DNA of 64,000 nt from Cyanidium caldarium (GCA_026184775.1 JANCYW010000012.1:248001-312000), one strand, 5' to 3'; numbered from the stretch's first letter, positions 16,269-25,580 are shown. Made by a program: numbers and translations. The notes: generated from the sequence alone by a model not told the origin.

Positions 16269-18578
16269 TTACTTGCCCGTATCGTCGCTGCTGCTACGCG
16301 CCTCGCTAAATGACCGCTCAATCCGTTCCATGTGTTGTCGTGCTCCCTCCTCGATGAAAATAGACGTGCGTGACAGATCGAACGCCTCGCAGGTCTGCAC
16401 GCCCGCGGGACTCATGCTGCGAGTGATGCGCGGTGAGTCGTCGGACTCCTCTTCGGAATCGTTGGCGGTGTAGGCCGCGTCCACACACGCGCAACAAACC
16501 CAATCGGGACGCAAGAACACCACCATCACCGTGGCATCGTCTTTCAGCGCGCGCATGCCCGAGGGCGACGAGCGCAGCTTGGATGGCGAGTGGGATTCCT
16601 GCCCTTGCGACGACTCCTCCCGCATGATCTGACGTACATTGCGCACAAAGGTATGCAGCAGGTAGCGCGCGGCACGGCAGCGGTCCATACCGCTCGCACC
16701 GAACGTAGCATCCTTCCCACTGCTGCAGCACCCGCCCACCAGCGCCACTGCCAATGTCGCATCCACGTGGTCCCAGAACCCGTCGGTGCCCAGAATGAGA
16801 AACTCGTCAGCGTCGCTGAGGCGGTAGTGTTGCGTGCTCGGACGGGCCGACACGTACTCGCCCTGGTACGGCGACCTGGCCCGGAATATCGGATACAGCT
16901 GGTCGTTGAACGGCTGGCGTTTCAAGTAGCCGTTGCCAAACGCATGGCTCACCTGTAGTTTGCCCTTGACGTACGCATTCTCGCCGATCACCTGGACCAC
17001 CTGCGGGTCGTCGGGGAAGCGCGCTCGCATGGCTTGCAGATTGTGCGGCAGGCGCAAGTTGTGCGAGACGCCAACGCGCACCGGCAGACACTGTGGAGGC
17101 ACGTCGCCCGATGCGGTGGCTTGATGCTCTGCCGCTTGTCGACGGCCGATGAATGCCTCGCAATCGCCCAACGACGCCACCACCAGATCACGACCATCAT
17201 TCAACACCGTGGCACTCAGGCAGCAGGTGCCGGTGATGGCGTAGTGACCGTCGCGACTCTCGATCAGACGTTGCCACAGATGGTCCAGAACATCGGCGTC
17301 CGTCGCTTCGAACGCTTCCCGCACTGCCGCCAGCAGGCGCTCGACTCCGTGTTGCTGCAGGAAGCGGCTGTGGCTGCCGTCCAGGCCGCAGCATTGTCGC
17401 AATCGCTGGTGCAAGCGCCCGCGCACCAGATCGCAGCAGGTACGGCCCTCGTGCCCGTCGTACACGCCCACCGTGAACGAATCCGACGCGGCATCCGACA
17501 ACGCTTCTGCCGTGTCCGCAGCCTCTGGCGACGGTGATCGCGCTCGCCCCATGGACGGTGCTGCCTGGCCGCCGCCAGACTCGACGATGCCGTGGCCGGC
17601 CGGCGCCTTGCCGTTGTCGGCGCCACGGACCGATGATCGATCGGTTCCTCGGTCCAACAGCCGGTTCACCTCTACTGACCAGGCATCCTCGTTGGGCGTG
17701 TTGGTGCCCAGCGTGGCCGCCGACCAGAGCCGTGCCCGTTGCAACTTGACCGCGGCATTGTCGGAGGAGAGACTTGCTGCCTCTGTCTCCTTCGGTGCGC
17801 CGACTCGTCCACACAGAGCGCAACGCAGAATGACGCCCGAGTGCTCGGGAAGCTGTGGCACCGGTTGCGCCTGGTGATCCATCTCTACTTCAGCACCGCG
17901 CGGCTGCTCGATATTCGCTGCCGTCGATTCCGCCGCTTTCCTCTCGCTTGTGCGTCGCTCGCGGGCTCGCACAGCAGCAGCAGCAGCAGCCCCGAAGAAT
18001 CCGTATGCCGATTCGGCCTGTTGCCGCAGGGACATGCGGCGTGAGCCGCTCTCCCTGACCGCCCTATCGGATGCTGACAAGGCCGCCTCCGCCACATCGC
18101 ACTCGTGCTCCACAGCAATTTGGCCAAAACTGCTGCAGCCGCTGTTATCACCGCTGGTCGCACTGCTGTTGAAGCTGTGACTCGTGCCCGACGACTCCGA
18201 ATATCGTCGCGTCTGGGTTGTTGGCGCGGCCAGAAACGGCGGCTGCCGCAGCGCACCCACCGGCGTGGACTCCACCGAACTAGGCGTGGTCGTCGTTCCG
18301 GTCACCGCTGTGCCTGCTTTCCATGTACCCGAAGACGACCCCAACACCTCATCCCGCAAATCCGAGTGCCAACTCATGTACAGTGACGCCGCCCGGCTGC
18401 CCAAAGTGGTTGCGTCCGCTTCGCTCCCACTGGTCGTCGCGCCCTCGGCAGCACTGACCTCTCCGTCGCTGACGCCACGCCCTCCTCGCGACCCATCACG
18501 AGACAGATCACCTTTTGCACGCATGCCCGAGTTGAGTGAACGCCCCTCATGGTGCCCCCAAACCGAGCCCGATGGCAT
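16269..18578 (-). CDS. PP2C-type (PPM) protein phosphatase with long low-complexity N-terminus
   Basis: The C-terminal half is a PPM/PP2C Ser/Thr phosphatase, which needs Mg/Mn held by conserved aspartates. It shows NEDAW, VGVYDGHEG with the first metal Asp, SLGDCEAFIG, KGKLQVSHAFGNGYLKR and ILGTDGFWDHVD with the second Asp. The order and the SARPSTQHYRL segment resemble plant PP2C clade D or PDH-phosphatase-like enzymes. About 300 N-terminal residues are rich in Ser, Thr and Ala with an Ala run from a CAG repeat near 17967-17990. A small CALCG motif precedes the phosphatase domain. No transit peptide or membrane segment is clear. The ATG at 18578 (MPSGSVWGHH) is the first in frame; others at 18524 and 18377 are possible. 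Divergent from XPF. Confidence 0.85.
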   Translation of the reverse strand: MPSGSVWGHHEGRSLNSGMRAKGDLSRDGSRGGRGVSDGEVSAAEGATTSGSEADATTLGSRAASLYMSWHSDLRDEVLGSSSGTWKAGTAVTGTTTTPSSVESTPVGALRQPPFLAAPTTQTRRYSESSGTSHSFNSSATSGDNSGCSSFGQIAVEHECDVAEAALSASDRAVRESGSRRMSLRQQAESAYGFFGAAAAAAVRARERRTSERKAAESTAANIEQPRGAEVEMDHQAQPVPQLPEHSGVILRCALCGRVGAPKETEAASLSSDNAAVKLQRARLWSAATLGTNTPNEDAWSVEVNRLLDRGTDRSSVRGADNGKAPAGHGIVESGGGQAAPSMGRARSPSPEAADTAEALSDAASDSFTVGVYDGHEGRTCCDLVRGRLHQRLRQCCGLDGSHSRFLQQHGVERLLAAVREAFEATDADVLDHLWQRLIESRDGHYAITGTCCLSATVLNDGRDLVVASLGDCEAFIGRRQAAEHQATASGDVPPQCLPVRVGVSHNLRLPHNLQAMRARFPDDPQVVQVIGENAYVKGKLQVSHAFGNGYLKRQPFNDQLYPIFRARSPYQGEYVSARPSTQHYRLSDADEFLILGTDGFWDHVDATLAVALVGGCCSSGKDATFGASGMDRCRAARYLLHTFVRNVRQIMREESSQGQESHSPSKLRSSPSGMRALKDDATVMVVFLRPDWVCCACVDAAYTANDSEEESDDSPRITRSMSPAGVQTCEAFDLSRTSIFIEEGARQHMERIERSFSEARSSSDDTGK
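17964..17991. repeat. CAG/GCA trinucleotide run inside PP2C gene
   Basis: About seven GCA units in tandem encode a short alanine run (FFGAAAAAA) on the minus strand. This is simple-sequence expansion in a probably disordered N-terminal segment. Confidence 0.7.
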
Positions 18579-18790
18579 ACCGGCCGCCTGGCATCGTCGA
18601 CCACACGCCCGACCGTTGAGCGCGTGTGCTCGCCCGAAAGCGCTCGCGCATTTGCGCGGCGCGGCGCGGCGTGGCGCGTGGAGGAGATCGCGAGCGAAAA
18701 CATCCGTGCCCACTCCACCGACCGCAGGCACGAGCGCCGAGTTTCATGGTGCTGAAAGTCTACCCGGGGTGAACTTCACTGTGCAGGCCA
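18579..18790. promoter_or_regulatory. Bidirectional spacer PP2C / XPF
   Basis: These 212 bases separate divergent start codons and must contain both leaders. If the PP2C protein starts at an inner ATG the spacer is larger. No clear TATA box or repeat is visible. Confidence 0.3.
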
Positions 18791-21697
18791 ATGGGACCGG
18801 TGCTGCAATATCAGGAGCGTGCGCTGGAGAATATAGTGGCAGAGCGCACCTCTCTCACAGTGCTGGGGCGCGGACTGGACGTGGCCGGGCTGGTGGCGCT
18901 GCTGGTGGCGCGTTCGGTGAGCGATAGCGATGGGCGGGCCATCTTGGCGCTGAATTTTCCGCGGCAAGTTTGGGAGCGCATCGCCTGGTATGTGTCGCAG
19001 GAGGTGCCGCAGCTGCCGCTGCACCTGTTGCCGCGGAGGATCGACGCCGAGGCGAGTGCTGCCGAGCGCATGGAGATGTATTGCGCGGGCGGGCTGGTGG
19101 CGGCCTCGGCGCGGACGCTGGCGGTGGACCTGTTAAGCTTCACTGGCGATGCCGATGCCGAGAAATCCGGTGCGTGTCCTAATTTCCTAGGTTTATTGGT
19201 GTACGACGCGCATACGGTATCGGAGCGGCAGGGCGAGGCGTTCGTGGCGCAGCTGTTTCGGCGCTATCGCCGACAGCGAATCGAGCAGTGTACATGGGTG
19301 CACGCGTTCAGCGATGAGGCTGAGGCGCTATGCCGCGGTTTTCACCAGGTGGAGCGGCTGATGCGACTACTGGGCGTGGAGCGCCTGTACCTGTATCCGC
19401 GTTTTCACATGGATGTGGTGGCATCGCTCCCCGCGCCTGCCGGTTCCACTACCGATACCGACGGTCACGCATCGAGCGGTGTGGAGGTGATTGAGTTGCA
19501 TCAGCCACTCACCTCGATGATGCGCTCGATTCAGGACGATCTGATGCTGTGCTTGCGTACCTGCATTGCCGAGTTGCGCCGCAGTCATCCCAGCTTGGAT
19601 GTGGAGGACAGTGCGTTGGACGCGGCGCTGCATCGACCGCTGGCGAGCAGTTTCCGCCAACAACTGATGCCGCTGTGGCATCGCCTCGGGTCGCGCACCC
19701 GCCAGCTCATCCACGACGTGTACATATTGCAGCGGCTGTTGATGGCCTTACTGGAGTACGACGGCGTCACCTTTTGGGAGCTACTGGAGACGCTGCGCGC
19801 GACGGAGGGCACCGACAGTTTCTGGATGATGACCGAGGCCGCTCAGCGGGTGTTTGCGGTGGCGCGAGCCCGCGTGTATCCGTTGGGAGAGTCAGTGCCG
19901 ACGGAGCGTGTCGACAAAACGATGCAGGCGGTTGCGAGCGATTCGACTGCCCGACCCGTCCAAGCGGTGCTCGAAGAGAACAGCAAATGGACGCTGCTGC
20001 GCCAAGTGCTGCAAGAGGTGCGCGACGACTTGAACGTCTTGAGACGACAAGATGACCATTTGCCAGCGCAGTGCTTGCGAGTGGTGGTGGTCGTGCGGGA
20101 CAGCGAGGTGATGTACTCGCTGTCGCAGGCGATGAGTGCGGCTGATGCGAGTCGACGAGTGTTGGAGGACAAGTACCAGCGGCACTGCCGCAAGTGGCGG
20201 GCGCGGGTGGAGCGCGCTGAGGGTGAGGAGAAAGGTGCCGCGACAGAGGGCGACGTTGAGGATGATGGCAACACACTCTCGGATGGAGAGAAAACACTCG
20301 AGGTGCAGTTCGCGGAGGATGTGGACGAAGAGGTCGCTACCACCCGTTCCGATAGCGAGCAGGAGCAAGTGGCGCCAAGAAAGAATGGCGGTGTCGACGG
20401 CAACACAAGCACGGACACGTCACGACGTCGGGCCAAGCGGGCGCGTCGTACTCCACCCGAGGCGGTGCAGGCGCCAGCGCTACGCTTCGACGTGGTGGAC
20501 GACTGCTACCAAATCGTGTTTCAGTGTGCTGGCGGCGCGGACGTCGGAATGCGTCGCAATGGCGGCGGCGGCGGCGGCAGCGCCTCATCGCTGCTGGATT
20601 TTTTATGCACGTATCAGCCGAGCGTGGTGGTGCTGTACGACCCGACCTTGCGGCATATGCGGGAGGTAGAGGTGTATCAGGCGGGATGCTCGCCATTCTC
20701 CCGCATTCGCCTCTATTTGTTGTTGTATGAAGATTCACTGGAGGCGCAACGCTTTCGCAGCAGCGTCGAGGAGGAGCGTCAGGCGTTCGAGACGCTCATC
20801 CGCCACAAGGCAACCATGGTGGTGCGACTGGACGACCCGCTCGCCGACAACCCGGCCGAGCAGGCCCGCGCGGCCGCGGAGGCGTGGGAGATGCCGGCGC
20901 CGCGTCCGGGTATCGATATGTTGGCCACGTCGGGGAGCGCTCCGGGCCGCATCTTGATCGATGTGCGCGAGTTCCGCTCTCCGGTGCCGGGCCGTCTGTA
21001 TCAGCACGGCTTTCGCATCGTGCCGCTTACGTTGCCCATCGGCGACTACATCCTCACGCCGCAGATGGCGGTGGAGCGCAAGACCGTATCGGATCTGGTG
21101 AGCTCGCTCAACTCGGGGCGTCTGTTCGCCCAATGCGAGGCGCTGTGCAAGGCGTATCGGCACGCGGTGCTGGTGATCGAGTTTGACGAACAACGTCCGT
21201 TCGGTTTCTTTCAGTGGACCGAGACGAGCACCGCCGCCGCCACCGACGCCGACGCCGCCAGACTGTTGAACGCCTCGGCCACCCCGGTGGGTAAGCTGTG
21301 TCTGTTGACGCTGCATTTCCCGCGCTTGCGTCTGCTGTGGTGCCACGGGGCGCATGCCACTGCCGAGGCGTTCCGAGCGTTGAAAGCGAACGAGGACGAG
21401 CCGGAGGAGTCGGCCGCGCTGGCCGCACAGCCATCGGCCATGATCACGCCCGCCGACGACAGCGAAGCACCCGCTGCCGTGACCATGTCGGTGCGCGACT
21501 ATTTTTCCTCCAGTGCCCAAGATATGCTGCGACATCTGCCGGCGGTGAACGCGAAGAACGTGTTCCTGCTAATGCGCAAGTTTCCCGACCTGGCCGCGCT
21601 GGCCGCCGCCGACGCCTCCGAGTTGGCCGAGGTGCTGGGCACTGCAGGCACCCGACAATTGCTGCGTTTTCTCTCCCAACCTAGCACCGGTGAATAG
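18791..21697 (+). CDS. ERCC4: XPF/RAD1 structure-specific endonuclease (ERCC4)
   Basis: The 968-residue product matches XPF along its length. With ERCC1 it cuts the 5' side of lesions in nucleotide excision repair and acts in crosslink repair. The N-terminal degenerate SF2 helicase domain is recognisable (YQERALENIV, TSLTVLGRGLDVAGL, GLVAASARTLAVDLL, LYPRFH) but has no working Walker A. An acidic, charged linker spans about residues 470-560. The nuclease domain has ILIDVREFRS, LPIGDYILTP and ERKTVSDLVSSLNSGRL near residue 761, so the catalytic GDx(n)ERKx3D motif is intact. A tandem helix-hairpin-helix region (LPAVNAKNVFLLMRKF, LGTAGTRQLLRFL) closes the protein. The ATG at 18791 starts the homology. 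Confidence 0.95.
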   Translation: MGPVLQYQERALENIVAERTSLTVLGRGLDVAGLVALLVARSVSDSDGRAILALNFPRQVWERIAWYVSQEVPQLPLHLLPRRIDAEASAAERMEMYCAGGLVAASARTLAVDLLSFTGDADAEKSGACPNFLGLLVYDAHTVSERQGEAFVAQLFRRYRRQRIEQCTWVHAFSDEAEALCRGFHQVERLMRLLGVERLYLYPRFHMDVVASLPAPAGSTTDTDGHASSGVEVIELHQPLTSMMRSIQDDLMLCLRTCIAELRRSHPSLDVEDSALDAALHRPLASSFRQQLMPLWHRLGSRTRQLIHDVYILQRLLMALLEYDGVTFWELLETLRATEGTDSFWMMTEAAQRVFAVARARVYPLGESVPTERVDKTMQAVASDSTARPVQAVLEENSKWTLLRQVLQEVRDDLNVLRRQDDHLPAQCLRVVVVVRDSEVMYSLSQAMSAADASRRVLEDKYQRHCRKWRARVERAEGEEKGAATEGDVEDDGNTLSDGEKTLEVQFAEDVDEEVATTRSDSEQEQVAPRKNGGVDGNTSTDTSRRRAKRARRTPPEAVQAPALRFDVVDDCYQIVFQCAGGADVGMRRNGGGGGGSASSLLDFLCTYQPSVVVLYDPTLRHMREVEVYQAGCSPFSRIRLYLLLYEDSLEAQRFRSSVEEERQAFETLIRHKATMVVRLDDPLADNPAEQARAAAEAWEMPAPRPGIDMLATSGSAPGRILIDVREFRSPVPGRLYQHGFRIVPLTLPIGDYILTPQMAVERKTVSDLVSSLNSGRLFAQCEALCKAYRHAVLVIEFDEQRPFGFFQWTETSTAAATDADAARLLNASATPVGKLCLLTLHFPRLRLLWCHGAHATAEAFRALKANEDEPEESAALAAQPSAMITPADDSEAPAAVTMSVRDYFSSSAQDMLRHLPAVNAKNVFLLMRKFPDLAALAAADASELAEVLGTAGTRQLLRFLSQPSTGE

Positions 21698-21756
21698 ATG
21701 GAAAGGGTGGAAGGCTTGTCGAGGTGGAACTCGCGAGAGACCGGAGAGGGACGCGC

Positions 21757-22071
21757 TCACGGATCTGCCAACGCTCGCAAAGACGTTTTGCAGGCCGCGC
21801 CGACCTCGTTGCGCAAGCGTTGCTGCAACTCGACAGACTTGGTGCGGATCAACGCGACTTGTCGCTCACATTCTAGCCGCAGAAACTGTTCGACGGTGAT
21901 GACCGTCTCAGGTGCGCGGGTGTCGGCCGGTCCGCGGTTCGTAAAGGAGTCACCCGCCGCGTGCCCTGAATCACTTCGTTCTCTCCGGGGAACACTTGTC
22001 TCCGCTACTGCAGCTCCTGTCCGATGCGAGTGATGGCTTGGCGCTCGCGTCCGGTCTCTCTGGGTCGGCAT
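21757..22071 (-). CDS. Possible small coiled-coil protein
   Basis: This is a 104-residue frame starting MPTQRDRTR. The first 55 residues are low-complexity and basic. The last 45 form a plausible amphipathic helix (VITVEQFLRLECERQVALIRTKSVELQQRL in two halves) with hydrophobic residues in heptad-like spacing. That helix is the only sign of real coding. I do not recognise a family. The CACTTGTCTCCGCT element at 21993-22006 lies inside the frame, which weakens the call, since the same element sits in an untranslated leader elsewhere. Confidence 0.3.
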   Translation of the reverse strand: MPTQRDRTRAPSHHSHRTGAAVAETSVPRRERSDSGHAAGDSFTNRGPADTRAPETVITVEQFLRLECERQVALIRTKSVELQQRLRNEVGAACKTSLRALADP

Positions 22072-22355
22072 GAGTGGAGCCACACTGAGGCCGAGGGAGA
22101 GCACCCGACGCGGCTGTTCAAAACAGCACCGCGCATCGCCCGAGCGCGTTTTCGGTTTGCGGACGTCTGGGCGCTTGCCGAAGGTCCTCCGCAGCGAATG
22201 GCCGAACCGGTGGCCGAAAGCGTGGTCGCAGAGAGCGCGTGAACACTGGTCATCTTTTCGTGATGAGATGAACACTGCCCGGAATCTCGTCGTTGCTCTT
22301 CTGGCAGCGCGCGACGCTCGAGGACCTGCACAACCGCTCCTCCTCCCGCCAGGTC
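22072..22355. promoter_or_regulatory. Spacer upstream of the Vma22-like gene
   Basis: About 280 bases between the doubtful small leftward frame and the rightward Vma22-like gene. I see open frames in several directions but no motif that supports a gene. Confidence 0.3.
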
Positions 22356-22808
22356 ATGCAGGGCTCCTCCCAACCCTCCGAGGAGACCGATGCGGAGCGA
22401 CACTTCTTCTCTTGCCTAGATCGCATCGACCGAGTGGTTGACTTGCGCGGACGGCTGGAGCAGCATTTGCGAAAGGGTTACCTGGCCTTGGCGTGTGAGC
22501 GGCGGCGCTCGTACCACGCGGCACAATCGCTGGATTTGATATGGAGCGACAGCAACCCCCTGAACGGTGGCGTGAAGGCGGCGCATCCGATGTCACCTCC
22601 TCAGCGCCGACCACCACTGACATCCTCCTTCGCGCTATCGCCTCACCTGCGGGAGGCATCCCAGCACTTTGCCGCCGCACTGGCGGTGTGTGCCGAGGTC
22701 GCCGCGGAGAGCAGGCGAATGATGCGCGATGCACAGAAATTTGCGGAGCGCGCACCGGACACCGACTCGTCGAATACGGAATCCTCTCAGGGACCGGAGG
22801 TGCGATGA
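22356..22808 (+). CDS. Vma22/CCDC115-like V-ATPase assembly factor (tentative)
   Basis: The 150-residue product begins MQGSSQPSEET and has a helix (FFSCLDRIDRVVDLRGRLEQHLRKGYLALACERRR). Its pattern L-x6-L-x2-G-Y/F-L-x-LA-x-ER/AR recalls the N-terminal signature of CCDC115/Vma22, an ER factor for V-ATPase assembly. After a Pro/Ser-rich linker a second helix (LREASQHFAAALAVCAEVAAESRRMM) follows, the usual two-part layout of that small, poorly conserved family. No catalytic residues exist to test the call, so it is only tentative. The ATG at 22356 is the first in frame. It converges with cysteine synthase, stops being 16 bases apart. Confidence 0.45.
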   Translation: MQGSSQPSEETDAERHFFSCLDRIDRVVDLRGRLEQHLRKGYLALACERRRSYHAAQSLDLIWSDSNPLNGGVKAAHPMSPPQRRPPLTSSFALSPHLREASQHFAAALAVCAEVAAESRRMMRDAQKFAERAPDTDSSNTESSQGPEVR

Positions 22809-22823
22809 GCCGGCCTGCCCTCG

Positions 22824-23885
22824 TTACGGATCCTTGATCAGCGCTCGTTGCAGGGCGGCCTTCACATCCGGCTGCGGCTCGGGGCGCACCCAGCTCGGCT
22901 CGGGGAGGCCGCGTTCCCGCAGGTACGGCGGGCTGAACATCTTGGCAGAATAGCGAGTGCCGCTATCGCACAGGATTGTCACAACAGTATGTCCGGGACC
23001 TAGCGCCTGGGCGACGCGCACAGCGCCCGCCACATTGATACCCGATGACGGGCCGACGTTGAGCCCTTCGTGCTGCAACAGCTCAAACGCCTCCTGAAAT
23101 GCCTCGGCATCGGTGATCTCCACCGCCACGTCTGGTCGGAAGCCGTCGAGGTTTTTGGTGATGCGGCCCTGCCCGATACCTTCGGTGATGGAGCTGCCCA
23201 CCGAGCGCAGCTCGCCTTCGTTGTAGTATCGTACCAGCGCCGCGCCTTGCGGGTCGGTCAGGGCGATCTTCACGTCCGGCTTTTGCGAGCGCAGGTAGGC
23301 GGCCACCCCGGCCAGCGTGCCACCAGATCCCACAGCACAATTGAATGCGTCGATGCGCCCGCGCAGTTGTGCCCATATCTCCGGGCCGGTGGTCTCGGCA
23401 TGCGCCCGTCGGTTGGCCACGTTGTCGAACTGGTTCGCCCATACGCCGCCCAGCTCCTTGGCCAGCCGCTCACTCAAGCGCACATAGTTGTTGGGATTCT
23501 TGTACGGCACTGCCGGCACCTCTACCAACTCCGCCCCACACCACCGGATCATATCCTTCTTCTCCTGCGACTGCGTCTCCGGTATCACGATCACGGTGCG
23601 ATAACCGCGCGAACTGGCCACCAACGCCAACCCGATGCCAGTGTTGCCGGCGGTGCCCTCGACGATAATAGAGCCTCGCGTGAGCAACCCGCGTTCCTCC
23701 GCATCCCGCACGAGGTAGAGCGCCGCGCGGTCCTTGACCGACCCACCCGGCTCCATAAACTCCGCCTTGCCGTAAATGTGGCAACCGGTGCGCTCCGACG
23801 CCCGGCGCAACCGGATGAGCGGCGTATTGCCCACCGCCTCCGCGAACGATTCATACACATTATCATCAATAATGGTAGGTGCCAT
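22824..23885 (-). CDS. Cysteine synthase (Cys12/CysK type, PLP-dependent)
   Basis: This PLP enzyme makes cysteine from O-acetylserine and sulfide, or does a related beta-replacement. The 353-residue frame shows VGNTPLIRL at the start, the PLP lysine in GGSVKDRAAL near residue 48, the phosphate loop EGTAGNTGIGLA, GSGGTLAGV, SITEGIGQGRIT and LCDSGTRYSAK. The strings IPETQSQEKKDMIRWCGAELVEVPAVPYKNPNNYV and WANQFDN point to the fungal Cys12/bacterial subgroup rather than plant-type OAS-thiol-lyase. The first in-frame ATG is 23885 (MAPTIIDDNVYESF), giving no transit peptide, hence a cytosolic enzyme is likely. The frame is open upstream but lacks an ATG. Head-to-head with QueA. Confidence 0.92.
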   Translation of the reverse strand: MAPTIIDDNVYESFAEAVGNTPLIRLRRASERTGCHIYGKAEFMEPGGSVKDRAALYLVRDAEERGLLTRGSIIVEGTAGNTGIGLALVASSRGYRTVIVIPETQSQEKKDMIRWCGAELVEVPAVPYKNPNNYVRLSERLAKELGGVWANQFDNVANRRAHAETTGPEIWAQLRGRIDAFNCAVGSGGTLAGVAAYLRSQKPDVKIALTDPQGAALVRYYNEGELRSVGSSITEGIGQGRITKNLDGFRPDVAVEITDAEAFQEAFELLQHEGLNVGPSSGINVAGAVRVAQALGPGHTVVTILCDSGTRYSAKMFSPPYLRERGLPEPSWVRPEPQPDVKAALQRALIKDP

Positions 23886-24185
23886 GGAATCGCAATGCAA
23901 GTTGTGGAAGAGGAAACGGGGTAAGCGATCGTCGGCCCTCGTTGACGAGCCCGTCCGCCGCCGGTTGTGCCCCGCGCGCGCACCGACAATCTCCTGCGCG
24001 TGGGCGATCACACACGGTGTCGCGACGGGCTCGGGCAATGGCCCTGTGGAGGAGGGACCGTCCGACACCGCGCTACACCCCCGCCATAGCCGGAGAAGAG
24101 ATGGCAGGGTGGGAATAATGCATAATTCAGTGTGGCATAGTCGGTAACAGGAGTTCGCTGGATAGGCAGAGAGTGGTGCCTCGAA
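23886..24185. promoter_or_regulatory. Bidirectional spacer cysteine synthase / QueA
   Basis: About 300 bases lie between divergent starts. The part near 24113-24135 (GGAATAATGCATAATTCAG) is strikingly AT-rich for this window and could act as a TATA-like core for QueA. Confidence 0.4.
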
Positions 24186-25580
24186 ATGCGGTTGCTAGGA
24201 CACTCGGTGCGTTGGTTGATCCGACCGCACCCATCTCGCTGGAGTCGCCGCGTGGGCACCTCCCCGACAGTTACAGCGAATGAACGACGGCAGTCGCGAT
24301 CCATGGCGCCAGACGATGCGCTTCCCGACGTGCGGACGGACGACTTTGACTATCACCTGCCCGAGGAGCGGGTGGCCAAGTTTCCACTGGCGGATCGGAG
24401 TGCGTCCAAACTGTTGGTGTTCGAGGCGGGACGGTCGTTGCGGCATCGGCGCTTTGTGGATCTACCACAGCTGCTGCCGTCGGATGCGGTACTGGTGCGT
24501 AACAACTCCAAGGTGATCGCAGCGCGGCTGTTGCTGCACAAGGAGCGGATTGGACGGAGGGGGAAGATGGGCGGCGGCAAGGCGGAGCTGTTGTGTTTGG
24601 AGCCGCTGCAGCCCAGCACCGATCCGGCCGTGGCGCTGGCTTGCACCACGCCGCCGGTAGTATGGAGCTGTTATTGCGGCGGGCGGCGCATCCACAACGG
24701 CACGGTGTTGCACGGTGAGCATGTACGCGCCACCATGCTCGAGCGGGTGGGCATGGAGACGTGGGTGCGTTTCGACTGGACGCCCGGCCAACCGTGTCAC
24801 TCGTTTGCCGACGTACTGGAACGGGAAGGCCACACACCCCTGCCGCCGTATCTGCGGCGCGAGGATGTGCCGGCCGACAGACGCACGTACCAGACGGTGT
24901 ACGCCAGTCGGGAGGGATCGGTGGCTGCGCCCACGGCGGGGCTGCATTTCACCTCCGACATGATCGAGCGACACTTTGCGGACCGCGTGGTCAACGTGAC
25001 GCTGCATGTGGGTGCGGGCACATTTGCACCGATATTATCCGAGGCCATCAGCGGGCACCAGATGCACCGAGAGCGAGCTTGTATTGAGCGGGCCGAGTTG
25101 GAACGATTGGTGGCGTTCATGGAGCAACGGCGACCGATCGCAGCCGTGGGCACCACCTCGGCACGCACGCTGGAGAGTCTGCACTGGCACGGCGCCGCGT
25201 TGCTAGAGGGCGCCGGGAAAAGTGGGATGGGCGAGGAGTTTTGGGTGTCCCAGTGGCAGCCGTACAACTGCACGGCATCGGCGTCGGCGCTGGATACGTA
25301 TCGGGCGGTGCTGCGCCGCATGGATGAGGCGTCCTTGGCGGTGATGCGTGGGTACACCAACCTGCTGATCGTGCCGCCATATGAGTTTCAAGTGGTGGAC
25401 GCATTGGTCACCAACTTTCATCGGCCGCGCTCTACCCTGCTTATGCTGGTGGCCGCGTTGGTGCCCGGCGGCCGCGACACGCTGATGCACATCTACGAGG
25501 AGGCGTTGAAACATGAGTACCGCTTTTTGTCTTACGGTGACAGCTCGCTGCTGACGCGACGGCCCATGTTGCGACAATGA
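24186..25580 (+). CDS. queA: QueA, S-adenosylmethionine:tRNA ribosyltransferase-isomerase, with organelle-type leader
   Basis: QueA transfers and isomerises the ribosyl group of SAM onto 7-aminomethyl-7-deazaguanine in tRNA, giving epoxyqueuosine, the penultimate step of bacterial queuosine synthesis. The frame shows FDYHLPEERVAKFPLADRSASKLLV, LVRNNSKVIAARL, the hallmark GSVAAPTAGLHFT near residue 247, LHVGAGTFAPI, the H-x-MH-x-E segment, VGTTSARTLES and NFHRPRSTLLMLV. The insert with W-x-C-Y-x-GG and VRFDW resembles the longer Bacteroidetes-type QueA. The homology starts at about residue 42. The first 39 residues (MRLLGHSVRWLIRPHPSRW and on) are Arg-rich with a single Glu, like a mitochondrial or plastid presequence. 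Eukaryotes normally salvage queuine and lack QueA, so transfer from a bacterium is likely. Internal ATG at 24303 is the alternative start. Confidence 0.93.
   Translation: MRLLGHSVRWLIRPHPSRWSRRVGTSPTVTANERRQSRSMAPDDALPDVRTDDFDYHLPEERVAKFPLADRSASKLLVFEAGRSLRHRRFVDLPQLLPSDAVLVRNNSKVIAARLLLHKERIGRRGKMGGGKAELLCLEPLQPSTDPAVALACTTPPVVWSCYCGGRRIHNGTVLHGEHVRATMLERVGMETWVRFDWTPGQPCHSFADVLEREGHTPLPPYLRREDVPADRRTYQTVYASREGSVAAPTAGLHFTSDMIERHFADRVVNVTLHVGAGTFAPILSEAISGHQMHRERACIERAELERLVAFMEQRRPIAAVGTTSARTLESLHWHGAALLEGAGKSGMGEEFWVSQWQPYNCTASASALDTYRAVLRRMDEASLAVMRGYTNLLIVPPYEFQVVDALVTNFHRPRSTLLMLVAALVPGGRDTLMHIYEEALKHEYRFLSYGDSSLLTRRPMLRQ

Noticed and set aside
24186-25580. QueA as bacterial contamination of the assembly
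   Set aside because: The gene has a eukaryote-style leader and sits between clear eukaryotic genes without any break visible in the sequence; still needs reads to settle.
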